Shown here: piece by piece, positions 44,501-56,264 of the stretch
Layout: every line of letters begins with the position of its first letter
Numbering within the stretch: position 1 is the stretch's first letter
Position numbers and translations under genes: made by a program
NCBI GenBank assembly: GCA_948567375.1
Contig: OX419762.1
Location: 56,686,841 to 56,750,840, forward strand
Source: Lunularia cruciata
Lineage: Eukaryota; Streptophyta; Marchantiopsida; Lunulariales; Lunulariaceae
Direction of reading: 5' to 3'
Length of the DNA: 64,000 bases
Notes under the pieces: model-generated
The model's input: only the letters and a program-made list of their open reading frames with translations
What the model was told of the DNA's origin: nothing
Databases searched by the model: none

Positions 44501-45857
44501 TCAATGGTCTAGTTCTCGTACAGCGAGGATCCCAGACTCTGAGATGAACTAGACAGATTCTAGTTTGATTTCCCGTAGCAGTCCACAAGTCTCCTCATAC
44601 TCCAATATCAAAATGAGCATTAGCGGCGGCGCGGGTTCTTTGTTATATAGTAGACTCCAGAAAATGTTCTACAATGTGAAGAAGGACCGCTATCAATGAG
44701 ACTAGACGTAGTTTGGCACCATAAGTTTCAACAAGGCACGAATAGGGGGTGAAGAGAAAACGTACTGCTCCTCTTCTGTCTCGTTCTTTTTGGGTTTGTC
44801 ATGCGTTACTCTCGCTACGGTCTCCAACACAGCCTACAGGATAAAAGATACAACGTATGTCAAGTACTTTGGACGTGCTTATTCAACATTCAACGACCAT
44901 AAAAGGTGCACCTTTCACTGAACAACTCTGCAATAGGCCAAAAGGGTAATGGCCAGGAAATACGTGCTAACATTCTTAACCCTGAGTCTGAAAAAAATGA
45001 ACATAAGGTGATCACCTGCTGATCAGCAACACTGCTATTAAAACTGCTCCCAACTTCTCCCTCGGTACCTGCAATACACAGAAACAAAACGATTACAATA
45101 TCCAGTTGCACCCTACACACGTGAATGAAAATTCCAGTGAAATGCACGTATTATGCCTTTTCGGCCGTAATGTTCTCATCTCGTACCCAAGGTTTATCCT
45201 TCCTATAAGAAGAGCCATAAACCCCACCGGATAAGCCCACTAATTACACAGGCGGGAGGGGGATAACAAGGTGACATACATATCAAGGCATCAATCTCCA
45301 ACCTCCAAAGGAACATGAACATTCCCTGCTCAAAGACCTTCATCCTCAAACCTCTACATCTCCAGTAATGTGATCAAATAGGCTGAAGGTGCAGCACACA
45401 TTTTAAAATCACCGGTAAAGTCTACCAACTTGGTTTGAGTACATTGTACACTGAGGCAATTTGTTACAGTATGTCTAGGTGTTATTATGTATCCCTCGAG
45501 TTGACCACCGGACAACTGTTACAATCCTCAAGACCTTAGGTTTACGATTACCGAGGTCCACAGTCTCGGGGCAGTCAACTAACCTTCTTGCGGATCTTTG
45601 TCAGGAAATTCCTTGTCTAAAACTCGTTCGAAGACCTCTGCAATACTGTTCTCCTTGGCAGCTTTCGGTGGCTCCCCCTGAGTCCCATTTCTATCAAGGG
45701 GTCGATCACCAAGGTCAAAATTCTCCAACCCTTGAGCCCAAGAAAGATTCGGCAGCAGCAGAAAATCAGTTCCCACCACCATAAGCAACCAAATTACCAA
45801 CCCCATTGACCATCCTCCACTCCTTCTCAACTTGCGCATTTCAACCCCGCAATCCAT
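38533..45857 (-). CDS. KEA: K+ efflux antiporter, KEA4/5/6-type (CPA2 family), 19 coding exons
   Basis: Predicted K+/H+ antiporter of an endomembrane compartment. CDS exons (high to low): 45857-45584, 45068-45016, 44833-44766, 44253-44166, 43411-43350, 43089-43014, 42789-42715, 42479-42408, 42159-42076, 41750-41682, 41336-41259, 40781-40693, 40406-40310, 40031-39978, 39848-39753, 39596-39408, 39274-39197, 38951-38907, 38706-38533. All joins are GT-AG and keep phase; the total is 1,821 nt, 606 residues. An N-terminal signal-like hydrophobic stretch (GLVIWLLMVVGTDFLLL) leads to an acidic region with ADQQAVLETVARV. The CPA2 core follows (ISDLVVVIV, GYLLAGSAIGPGG, FGVVFLLFALGLEFS, FLSMSSTAVV, LILQDCAVGLLFALLP, SLELGAFVAGVMIS, LFLSSIGMLI, SLAQIGEFAFVLLSRAS). 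There is no C-terminal KTN domain, as in plant KEA4-6. The last exon assumes the donor-like GTAGGT at 38622 is not used. Confidence 0.9.
38758..38794. repeat. Perfect 17-bp foldback in a KEA intron
   Basis: AAAATGTATAATTTCTT-type arm at 38758-38774, spacer TAG, then its exact reverse complement at 38778-38794. It lies between exons 18 and 19 of the antiporter. Confidence 0.85.
41942..41976. repeat. Perfect 13-bp foldback in a KEA intron
   Basis: TGTGGATAACCTG (41942-41954), 9-nt loop CTCAAAGAA, then CAGGTTATCCACA (41964-41976). It lies between exons 9 and 10. Confidence 0.85.
43616..44095 (+). repeat. Dispersed repeat family R, copy R4, inside a KEA intron
   Basis: Begins ATGAGAGTAGAAGCCGTTCT with a GGAACTCATTCCGAG block. 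It continues through the middle segment shared with 33890-34170 and ends near GAGTATATCACAGCACGCGC. It lies in the intron between exons 4 and 5, antisense to the gene. The right end of the family is missing. Confidence 0.7.
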
Positions 45858-48637
45858 CGAGAGCACGCTTCTATACCTTACACGACGAGCGCCGTGCCGG
45901 CCAATGCTGTCCCGTAGGTCAATTCAAGGACCTCAAAACGCATCGGCGAGTGTCCAAACACTGTTTGAAATTAAACGACCGGCCATCACTCTCAGCGTAA
46001 TCGGCCATGTTCCAGTAACAGCAGCGGCATCTCCATTCCCTGCCTCCGTCGTTTTCGCTTCTCATCCTTCTCGCCAATTCCTGTGATCTAAGTTTTGCAC
46101 CTTGCACCTAACCCTTGATTTCTCAACCCCTAATTTAGCTCACGTTCGTGCATCCAAACCACTCCGTCGTCCTCCGCCGATCAATCAGCCCTCCCTGTCT
46201 TCCCGATCTCTACTACTCAATTCCTGCATATACTCCGCCAATTGACCGCCTCAATTGTCCAAGAAGTTCCAAACCCTCGCAACAACGACTGGACATTTGA
46301 CATGCGCCAGCCGGGAGCGAGAACGGAAACACCTCTGTGCTGCTGCTGCGGGACACCCAACAACAGATCCATGTTTCTCTCCCCACCGCACTCGACAACC
46401 TCCACACAGCCGTTTGTTCGCTCCGCTCAAATTTCAGACCTCACCAACAGTGTGATTCCTTTTCTCCGGAATTGGATGCAGGGTCCCCCAATAACTCACT
46501 CAATGGTTCTCTCTCTCTCTACTCTTTCTCTTCTACGCTTCCACCGCACGAGCCCAGAAATTCAATTACTTCAAAATTTACATGACAGTTCATGTTAATG
46601 TACGCGCGCATCTACCTTCATGTCACCTGTACTTACTTTCGGTTGGTATCGTCCAACCTTTGACCGGCTACCGACAACAGAAGCGACAACAGGATAACTT
46701 CTCTCTTTTATATGCATGAGGTACAGTAATTCGATTTACCGGCGCAGATTAACACATTCATTCCCCGCTAAGTTGATTTAACGGTGAATTTGCATTTTGC
46801 CATCTGACCATCAAATTAAGGGCTCCATTTGTTACTCTCTCCAGTGTTATTCCAGCACACGGTAATCACTGTAGTTTACTTTACTCCTAATGTGTGGTAA
46901 TAAGATCAATTGGTCTTTTCTAGTTTCATAGAGTACTTGAGGAAGAAAACAGTAGAGTACCTGCCTCAACTACATTTCTACTTTTTCGCGACTTGAGACT
47001 GTAGGATGCCTTCCATGTTTAAATAAGTCGGGTCCTGTCTCGTTAAATTTATAAAGTTGACAAAGGCAAAAGAAATACCAAGCTAGAAGAACCTATTTCA
47101 TTGATAAACTAGCCGTGCAGTCACTCTAGTTCTTACTTGTCCAAATTGATTACAATTGCAATTCCTGCTTTGATGAACATAGTCCATCTCTTCTACATGT
47201 TCCGTTTGTGGTTGGTTGGCATAAATAGACATAACATAGTCCAGCATATTCTTCTCGATATGTCAAGGTGAGCTCATCACATCTAGTGATACTCCGACGT
47301 GATACCTTTTTTAAGGAGTGCTATAAGAACATTTTAACAACAGTAGATTCTAACCAGGGGAGATTACAAGAGCAGGGTAATTATGTATCGTAATCAAGGC
47401 CCTTGAGCTACTACGTTCATGTCCTATTGTAGTAGTCTTAGTTAGCTAAGTTGGTGAGAGCGCAAGCCACTTGTCAGCACAAGGTTGCTCGACCACGTCC
47501 ACGAGGCTTTGGTAAAGGCTCTTTATGAAATGCATCAATTGGTCGTGGTTCAAGTTTTTGAAGTGGCTTAGGTATTGGATGATGCAGGTACACGAATTGC
47601 GAGTATTGGGGTTTTGAGTACAAGTTCTTATGAAAGGGGAAGTGTGTGGATGATGTGTGTACGATAGGAGAAGCTGAGTTTGATAGAAGAAAGAAAGTCC
47701 TCGAAATTGCAGGTTGAGATGTCGTGCAGTTTATTTTCCAAATTTGAGGACTGAGTAAAGTCTCCTCACAGTGACCTAAAATGGTTCCATGTTCAATCAT
47801 AGACTCAGGATTGAACAATATGGTGACCGAGAATTGTCCCAAATTAAATTCATTCTGGAAGGTATCCGGTCCAATAAGTGGCAGGTGGGGTCGGATAGGT
47901 ACTTTTCGGTGAGTGATGCTGAATTGAAGGAAAAGCCAGAGTACTTTAACTCTATTTTATTTCCAGTTCACTTTGATCCATGTTGGGCACGGATCTCCAA
48001 AATGCTCGGTGTTTTAGTACTCTGTTGAGACACTTATTGCAACCGACGTATCGATTCCAAATGTTTTACCGATTTATTGGTCTAGAAGGCATCTAAGAGT
48101 GGCCGAATAAAGAAGGGACAGAAAGAGTACTGTACACTTTGTGGCTTTATATGATATTTCTCGTGTGTTTGAAAGCTAAATTGGCATCCATACCACGTAC
48201 TACGATGTATGATGCTTTCAGAAGTACACGAGGACTTCCTGCTCATAATGACAGAGACCACGTACTGGGATCTTTGCTTTGCAATATTCTATCTAGAATT
48301 TTGTTTCATGGGAGCTGTGTGTGATAGTCCGGAGAGAGAGAAGAGTTTGAGAAATGAGCCGGTCTTTACTCTGGTGCTGCAATGTGCGTGAATCTGAATC
48401 TTGCCAAGCTCATGTTCCAAAAATGCGCTTGTAGTTCCATGTTGCTGGAGCAACGACACGACGGAGAATGCCATCTATCTGCTTGGACCACTACCCACAT
48501 GGTGAAATCCCTTCTTAAAAGGGAAGAACTTTTATGCATGTTGCCAGCTCGAGCCAACTTATTGACTCGATTCATGCGCCAAGGATGTTGTTTCTGTTAA
48601 CTCCTACTTACATAAGTACTCTATCTACTTCCTTGGA
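45858..48637. other. Intergenic: KEA promoter side and downstream of phosphomevalonate kinase
   Basis: About 2.8 kb without a recognised gene. The part next to 45857 should hold the antiporter promoter and 5' UTR. Several short overlapping frames at 45.8-46.6 kb are low-complexity and appear on both strands. A minus-strand 122-codon frame at 47474-47842 is Pro/Ser/His-rich and matches nothing I know. Confidence 0.4.
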
Positions 48638-51600
48638 TTAGTTTATACTCATAGCATGCAATTCTGATTCTACATCATCCGTGCGTGGGTCGCTTGATTC
48701 CAAACTCACTCCCTGTGGATCCTCTGTGATTGGAAGACTCAACACGCCTTTGCTACTCCAGGCTTCTTCGACGTTAGTCCGAGAGACTTCGCCCAATGTT
48801 ATTGCAAAGACCGCATCAAAACCTCCAGCACCTGGCACTCCGGCAAAAAGTACACCGTTCATGCGAATGGTGTCGTCTAGGAGCTCCGTTTGAATGGGCG
48901 GCTCGAGCTGAAAGGCCAGATAATCACAGTCATTAGGGATCCACTTTTGTGTACAAGAATGCATTATGAGTTGTGTGAGGATTGAGGATATCATCTGCCG
49001 CAATAAAAAGACTTAAAAGGACCAAGTGAAATTTGCAGATTCCGTTTCTCGGAATATGATATACTACAGAACACTCACTGGAACTCCTGCTGCGTGGCCC
49101 ATCTCGCGCATTAGAGAGCGTACGGTTTCGAAGGCACTTCTTGTTTCCAGTAATGCTTTTAGCGTTTCTTTTCCATCTTCATTTGACTTGCACGCTGCTT
49201 CCCACTGCAAAACGTCGCGGATTTGAAAGGTCAGTTTGTACACAAGGAGAAAAGCAGGAAACTGGTTCATGAGATAGGAGCATCCAAGCGATACTACAAC
49301 ACAGCAAGACAGTATGCAAACAAGAAGAAGTGATGTCGATTTCGCTGGAAGGGATTCTAGTAGTTCCGACTTAAAAGCAGTATGTTACTGTAGACATAAC
49401 TTCTTCCATATTTGAGCAAGAGTTGAAGTGCGCAAAGGTGGTACCTGTCCCACTGGACGAGAGCTGCAAAGGTTGAGTACAGATCTGTAAGCATCCTCGT
49501 TTGATTCTGCCAAAGAGTTGAGGCTTTTCAATCCCGCTTCAACTCTGAGGTTCGCCTCCGCGAGTCCAGACCAGACTCTGTCTACCTGTTCTGAGCCTTG
49601 TTTGCGCCACTTCAGTACTGCACCAACAAGTGATGGTGTATGTGATCCACCATAGCCAGGCTCTCCAATGATCTACCATTGCCAACGGCAGTCAAAAGAT
49701 CTCTCATTAAGTTGATCACGGATCAGAAGTGAATTGACATTATGCAGACAGGATCCTGATGGTAGAAGGTGGCAAGCACTTCAGTCCAATAATCTCTTCG
49801 GATCTATATATAACGTGCGAACGAACAGCAGTGATAAACAAAGCGGATATAGACAAGTATGACCAGGCAAGGAACATACCAGCGACAGACGAGGAGGAAG
49901 ACCATAATCTGTTCGTTCACCATCCCATTGTTCCTGCATCAGTTTCTTCATTTTCTCCACAAAAGTTTGACGCCCGCTGCCTTCCTGCAAAAGATCAACA
50001 TAAGTCAAAAGGAAAAGAGTGGGAGAGAAGAACTCTGATTCAACAAGCCAAGAAGGGAATGCGGAAACAGTTCACTATTAGAGACAACACAAAATAAGAT
50101 CACATCTTGATCTTCTGTTGTTAGAGTTCCCTTCTAGTTAAGGCTCGAGAGCCTCAAACGTTGAAAGAGGCATTTCATGGGTGCACAGGTATACGAGATA
50201 GCTAGATATACACCGAAAGTTTGTGAGTTGTATTTGCTTTTAGACAAATACTCTGCAGATGTGAGTTGCAGTAATACAAAGCGAGATGTAAAAAGGTTGT
50301 CAGTTTGAAGGTCTCAACCCGCAAGTGGTTACAGTTATCAAGAGTTGATAATAAGCTTAAATCTCACTAGCCTCTCTATTACGGGCAGATACTGGCTTCA
50401 CTGCATCGGAATCCACGAACCTGTGATGCAAGAATATTTGGTGAAAATCTTATGTAGCGTTGGCTCCCATAAACAGCTGCACTAATATCAAAACCACTTC
50501 CAATCTTCCCCTGTGCAGCACAATGAGCAGCTTGCGATACAGCATGAATCAGATCCAAATTTTGTCGTAGCTTCACATCGTCCTTCTTTGGACTTCCATG
50601 AACTGGCAGCTTCACATCACTCAGATACTGGAGAACCGAACCAACAACTGCAGCAGTCATAGCTGCTGAAGAGCCAAGACCTGTCTTTGCCACCTCTGGC
50701 AGAACATTCGCGTCATCGCTAACCACCTCTTTGGGGTTCCTTGTGATGGGCGAAAACTCAGGGAGGGATATCAGAGTTTCGACTGTCAGGGGGAGCTGTT
50801 TGGCTTCAATCTGCAAATAAGTAGAAAGTTGTTAACATATGATAGACGTGCTGCCTAGACAATTCGAACAGCTGGGACAAAACCGAAGATGTTAAGGAGG
50901 TATTTTACCTGTTTCCTGAAGGAATAAAACGAATTATGTCCTAGAATGGTGATCTCCAAACCTGCCACAGTCAAGTAAAGAGTCAGGGACAAATATTCAC
51001 AGCACATCTCTAATCACAAAGGGCAAGTATGCATCTTAACATTAGGTGAGGAGCTTGACAACTGGTTTTCTTTCACAACATGTCTACAGGACGATCTTGC
51101 TTTCGAGCTGCGTAAACTGAGAAACTAACAGTGATCAGGTGATAGGGAATCCTGGTCTGGGTTTCAACCTTGAAGAAGGATCGGATTTATTGAGCCAGCA
51201 CCCGTACTTGCAGCTCTTGCTGCTGCCACAGACACAGCCATGCTGACCGCATTCTCCACGAAAGGATTGCCTCCTTCACTGCACAATGGAAGTAAAGGAA
51301 GGCTCCTCACCATCTGAGAGCTTGCGTGGTATCATCATACACAATCTTGTAACAATTGCGGCGATACACCACACATAACCTTGGTGATTTTGTTGCTAAT
51401 TCAAAGCAAACCCCAATCTTGTGAACAAAAGTTGGAAGGATAACATGTCATCAATGTCCTTGATACATCAACCCATGTGCAATTCGACTTCCTGATACAC
51501 CAAATCTATGCAAGGCAGATTTCAGCTGCTACCCGTGCAGCCTCAGTGGCATCTATAGCAGCTCTTACAGGACATATAGGCATGTCAAAACATACCTAGG

Positions 51601-52540
51601 TGCTACGTTCTTGAGACTGTAATCTCTGAGAGAAAGCTTGTAGTTTGTTTCCTTGAACAGCTGGGGCGACAAGACTTTTACGTCTGACCACGCCTACACG
51701 AAAAGAGATTGAACTTAGAAACTCTGACACAACCGCACAATTTGAGCCAACAGTGGCATATCTTATCATATGACATATCCAATGTTTGAAATTCTCTAAA
51801 CTCAAGTTATGGAGCTACCTATAAACAAGCGCAATAGCTGTCCAATTCCTACTCACTAACATTCAGAAACCGAACCTCAAATTGAGAACCACTAATTCAT
51901 CTCAGAACTGAATCAGGAAATAGAGAAACAGATGGCTGTTCATCTAATCCAATTGCACGAATCCTTGATGAGGGCACATGAATACCCCTTCGTCCAACGC
52001 GGTCGACCAATCGGTTTCACCACATCGGTCTTGACGACACCGATGTGGTGAAATCTTACTGATGATTCGTCGTTAATATTCGAGGAAAAATTTATGCGAA
52101 AGCAGAGTTGAACAAGATCCAATAATTCTCAGGACACAGACCTGAACCAGGAATCAGTGACCACAATCACAGTTCACACACAGAGAAACTTACCCATGAC
52201 CAGCTATCCGCAGCAGGAGCTTCATGTATAGGTTTTACGATGGCGTAGAAACGTGCAGATGTGGAAAGCACAAGCCCAATGTTTGGCTGCTCAAGAACCA
52301 GGTAGCCACCGGTAATCAAAACCTTGCCGGGTGCAGACACCACCCTGTATGAGAACCCACATTTTCAATCCCACGGCATCAATAGTCGGTTCGCTCTGCC
52401 ACCCACTTTAAACAAATTTTTGAACCCATTATCCGGCTGATACTCAAAGAAGTTCAGATTCGACACTAGCCCAAGATTACATCAAACACACCCAAAAGAG
52501 TTTTTCCAGCTTGGATCCTTCAGCTGACTTACACAGCCAT
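48638..52540 (-). CDS. PMK: 5-phosphomevalonate kinase (EC 2.7.4.2), 10 coding exons
   Basis: Phosphorylates mevalonate 5-phosphate to the diphosphate with ATP, in the mevalonate route to isoprenoids. Exons (high to low): 52540-52533, 52344-52194, 51693-51596, 51278-51169, 50961-50909, 50810-50421, 49984-49880, 49672-49445, 49204-49079, 48907-48638. All phases agree; 1,539 nt, 512 residues, close to the about 505 of Arabidopsis PMK. GHMP-kinase features in order: SAPGKVLITGGYLVLEQPN at the N-terminus; NPFVENAV and LEITILGHNSFYSFR; the ATP-binding VAKTGLGSSAAMTAAVV; AQGKIGSGFDISAAVYGSQR; GEPGYGGSHTPSLVGAV; and the C-terminal FAGVPGAGGFDAVFAITLG. The first coding exon is 8 nt (ATGGCTGT), and joining restores MAVVVSAPGK. 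The terminal exon also carries ITEDPQGVSLESSDPR, as in plant enzymes. Confidence 0.95.
52015..52053. repeat. Perfect 15-bp foldback in a phosphomevalonate kinase intron
   Basis: TTTCACCACATCGGT (52015-52029), 9-nt loop CTTGACGAC, then ACCGATGTGGTGAAA (52039-52053). It lies between exons 2 and 3. Confidence 0.88.
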
Positions 52541-53670
52541 TGTCAGCGATCAGTAGGAGCTGAAGCCGGATGGATCGAAGAAGCGACGTCTAGGAGAAAC
52601 CCGCCTCCGAATGGTCTTTGGTCTTCATATCTGTACGGTATGGTCCATAATGCACAAAAGGACAAATCAAACAGTTAAAGATGCTCCGTCAACATGTGCG
52701 TGTAACTACCAGTTCTGCAAGTCTAAAATCTTTAGAGAGTTCGGTGCTTGAATGTCAGCATAATTGGAGGAAAGAGTAAGTCAGTCCTCGTCAATATTAT
52801 GACCAACTTCCATCGAATTCTTTACGGGCGGGTCGGTCTGTCGGTGTAGTTCGTCCGTAAGTACCCCAGTTCCCCTACTGTTGGAGAAAGTTCTTCCATA
52901 GATTGGCGTCACTTTCTCACTTTGAGCAATTAATACAAGGAAGCTCTGGTGCAGTTAGTGTGGCCAGTGTTAGTAACTCTCTCCAATTTCCAACACATGC
53001 AGTTGGAGGATCGGCACTGGCTAGAGAGGCCTTTGCTTGATCTGGTCATGGAAATGTCAGGGGGCACTAGAATGATTCATCCCTCTGTTTTCTTCACATT
53101 ATTGGTGCATGCTCATCTTGAACATTCTATTATTGTTAGCCTGTTGCATGAATTTAGAATCAAGGTCTGAACGGGTGGTCGAAATTTGCCCCTGAGTGGT
53201 CCCATATAGACATTTCAGGGTACCAGTCAAGCGAAATGATCCTACTTCTTTTATCAGCCTTCCATTTTTTCCAACAGTCATAAAAAACTCCAGTAGAGAG
53301 CTGCAGTAAACTTTATACAGTCGGTTCATCGCACTCCCTACTAGAAGAGCTGATAAGGCTCATACCAAAAGAATTGGAGCCTAGAAGACCCCGAAATCTC
53401 TCTCACAACTCTGGAAGAAGCTGGATCGGATTGTTAGTGTCGGTGTCGAAGAAGCAGTTGCAGTTCTTGAACTAGTCTCGTTCCGTTGGATCAGTTTGTG
53501 GATGGTAGAAAACTTGTTAGGTTCTGCGAAACTAAACTCTGTAAGCTCTCCCCTGAGTCTCGCTTGACAGAACTGGACTGATCTGCTGCACTCCTAAATT
53601 TAGTTTCAAAGAAAAGTCAATCCAAGTGTTCCGGACAGGAGCATGCAACTTTTCTTCGAGGCTATGAGAT

Positions 53671-53949
53671 TTAGGAAGGAGGAAGCTTACGAGTGTTGGC
53701 AGCAGGAGAGACTAGGCAGCTGGGGATCGGTGTCGACTTCTTCTCGTAGCATGTGGTCAAGGCCTCTCCACAAGGGCAGCTCTTGAAACAAGGGCAATTG
53801 AGAAAAATTGCTTCTTTCAGACTCGGTAACAAGTCGATACACCTGGCTAGTTGTGGACAACTCTCACATAGATAGCATTTTATGGATGCTGTCCTGAGAC
53901 GGTTTGACCTGAACGCACATTTCTTGAACGATGACGTTGTGGAAAGCAA
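53671..53949 (-). CDS. Cysteine-rich open frame of unknown function
   Basis: A 92-codon frame with 11 cysteines, most of them in KCYLCESCPQLARC and NCPCFKSCPCGEAL. There is no signal peptide at the frame start. Upstream codons in a different frame do not supply one convincingly. It may be a real small Cys-rich exon or a chance frame. I do not recognise a family. Confidence 0.18.
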   Translation of the reverse strand: MLSTTSSFKKCAFRSNRLRTASIKCYLCESCPQLARCIDLLPSLKEAIFLNCPCFKSCPCGEALTTCYEKKSTPIPSCLVSPAANTRKLPPS

Positions 53950-54285
53950 CTGATCCGCTCCATCAAAAAGTAGAAAGCAACAAAATCTGGAAAGGTCTTT
54001 CGGAGTGCATAGATGAAGCTGCTGGGCGTTTCATCATCACCATCCCGATATGGTGCATATATCTCGAGTTTTCTCGACCTCAAGTAAAAGGTTGCGTCTG
54101 ATGAGAACCTGTTAAGTCAGTGCCTAAGGATACTACCAAGGTGTGGGTACTCTACTGTAACTTGCGAACTCGATTCTGGAAGTTATGGAGATGGCAGCTA
54201 GCCTGTCCCCAGAGCAGAATTGTATTGCTTCTGTGTTCTGTTAATATCTTGAATTTGTCGAGAAGACGGTAACAGGGTGAAGTAG

Positions 54286-54576
54286 GTGACCGTCAAGTTG
54301 TTGCGAGAGGCTCCTCGGGTTCTCATTGAAGGTTGGTTCACAATGTTTCCTATGGCAATAGTGGCTATCATGATCCCAGTCGTACTCCTGAGTCAAGGTG
54401 GAGGTGAAGGATCCATCGATGTTGGAAATTCCATGCTCTTCCCCTTACTGTTCAGCTTCGGATTGATATACATCTCGCTGATGATCGGTATGTTTCTGAC
54501 GGTGATGGGACCGTTCTTATTCATGGGCCTGGCAGTGCTCTGTCTTGGAGGATTTTCCACAGGTGGAAAATGGTGA
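54286..54576 (+). CDS. Hydrophobic open frame, possible membrane-protein exon
   Basis: The open stretch begins right after a TAG that could be a splice acceptor; otherwise it starts at GTG. It has about 96 residues with two to three hydrophobic segments (FTMFPMAIVAIMIPVVLL, LFPLLFSFGLIYISLMIG, FLTVMGPFLFMGLAVLCLG). It ends in FSTGGKW and a stop. It may be the last exon of a membrane-protein gene whose upstream exons I could not place. Confidence 0.22.
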   Translation: MTVKLLREAPRVLIEGWFTMFPMAIVAIMIPVVLLSQGGGEGSIDVGNSMLFPLLFSFGLIYISLMIGMFLTVMGPFLFMGLAVLCLGGFSTGGKW

Positions 54577-56264
54577 TTTCACCATGCTTTTCGCAGCGTG
54601 CAGTGTAAACTAGTCAGGGCCTGACAAACATGATTGGGACTTCAATTATGTCTATCTCAGGGTATTGATCGAACAGTCTTGCCGAGGCCGTTTATTAATG
54701 GAGGTAGAAAGAGAATTCGAAAGCTGTGTTAAGATATGTAGTTGATACCTTGATCGGGCTTTTAGCACTTTGCATGAAATGTGGAGTCCTGCATTCTATA
54801 CAAGTTCTGTTCTAAGAACGCAAGTTGGTCCCGGGTACTTACTCGTTCAATAAGCAGAATTGCTAAACTAGTCTCCCAGACGTACAGCTTCTTAAGTAGC
54901 CTGTACCTATCATAGAAGAGGCAGGCCCACACGTATATACCACAGCAGAAAGGATTGCTTGTGAGCACAATATCCACACTATGGTTTCAATGCAAAGTTT
55001 TCTATAAGAAGGAGACTCAAATTTGCTAAGTTTACGTGGTTGTTTCCTCGGGCTCTTGCTTTACCTACCCTGCCACTTCACTTTAGATTGAAATGGAAGG
55101 CTATGTATCTCCAAAATGAGATGGACTGCACTCTCTGAAATTTGCCTTTCCATAATCTGGATGAAGGCGACAAAGCATATTGAATCAAGAGTCATTTTGG
55201 CTGATAGGATAAGATCTTAGCTAAGGAAGGACACTAGGTAACATGGCAGTTCTGAATTGCCTTCAACTAAGGCGCCCCGTGAGTATATACTCAGTTTTCC
55301 TCTGATTTCGTTGAGACATTGAGTGGCCTACAGTTGTGTCCACTTCCTTCACAGGACCTGGACTCCCAGAGTACCCTTGTCAATTCATTCGACAGACGAA
55401 TCTAATCACTTGTTTATGGTCAATATACTTTACCCGGTTGACTCACCAGAGTGCAGACGAGATAGGGTATCATGCGTACATCTATCTCACTTTCGTAAGA
55501 TGATAACAGTCCCTCGTGGCATGATAGTGTTTCAATGTCGAAACCTTACGAGAAGTGAATATAAAGTATAGTTGCAAGGTCCGCATGAGATCTGTGATTG
55601 CTGGTTAGACCAATATGGCGTGCTTAAACCTTTCGTAAAACATCTTTCGTCTCCAGTTGTGAGATGCAGGAAAGAAAGAAACCAAATTTGGTACAAATTG
55701 CCAGAGCCCGTGGATCGAAAGTTTCAAGTCCGTTATACTCGTATGTATGGGTTTCCCAATATCAACCACAGATGTAGTACATAATCCACAACAGTAAGGT
55801 ATGACATGTGTCCGTTTACATCCGATTTCTATTAAAAAAAATTGATCGTTACTCAAAACATGATGATTATGATCTGGCACAAATTTAGCGACAACGTCCC
55901 TCAACTACTCCCCTATAAACAGAACGGCACACTAGTTCTAAATAGGGAGCTGAGGGCTAAGTTCGCAGCTTGCTGAGTAAACATACGGGGTTGATATGCA
56001 CAAGGGACATCGATTCTTGCTATGTTACATGGCGGGATAACGGCTAAGATAATCCTAACCTGAATGCTATGCAGTTGCTGGTCGATCGCGTACTCTCTAA
56101 GGTGGAGCAACTCTAGCGACATCATTTAGTAGAAACGATATATCGGAGCTTTCCTCAATGCTGAGATGAAACCCTAAGAAAGGAAAGCTACTTAAAAGGG
56201 GCTGATGTATTTGTGTTAGAAGTCCTTACCGATAAAACAGCTTTGTCCCCCACTACCCTTGGCT

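Larger units (their letters stand above)
52541..56264. other. Intergenic region with unproven small frames
   Basis: Upstream of phosphomevalonate kinase and downstream of the acid phosphatase. No recognisable gene. Two small frames with unusual composition are listed separately. The promoter and 5' UTR of phosphomevalonate kinase are expected just above 52540. The 3' UTR of the phosphatase is expected just below 56265. Confidence 0.4.
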
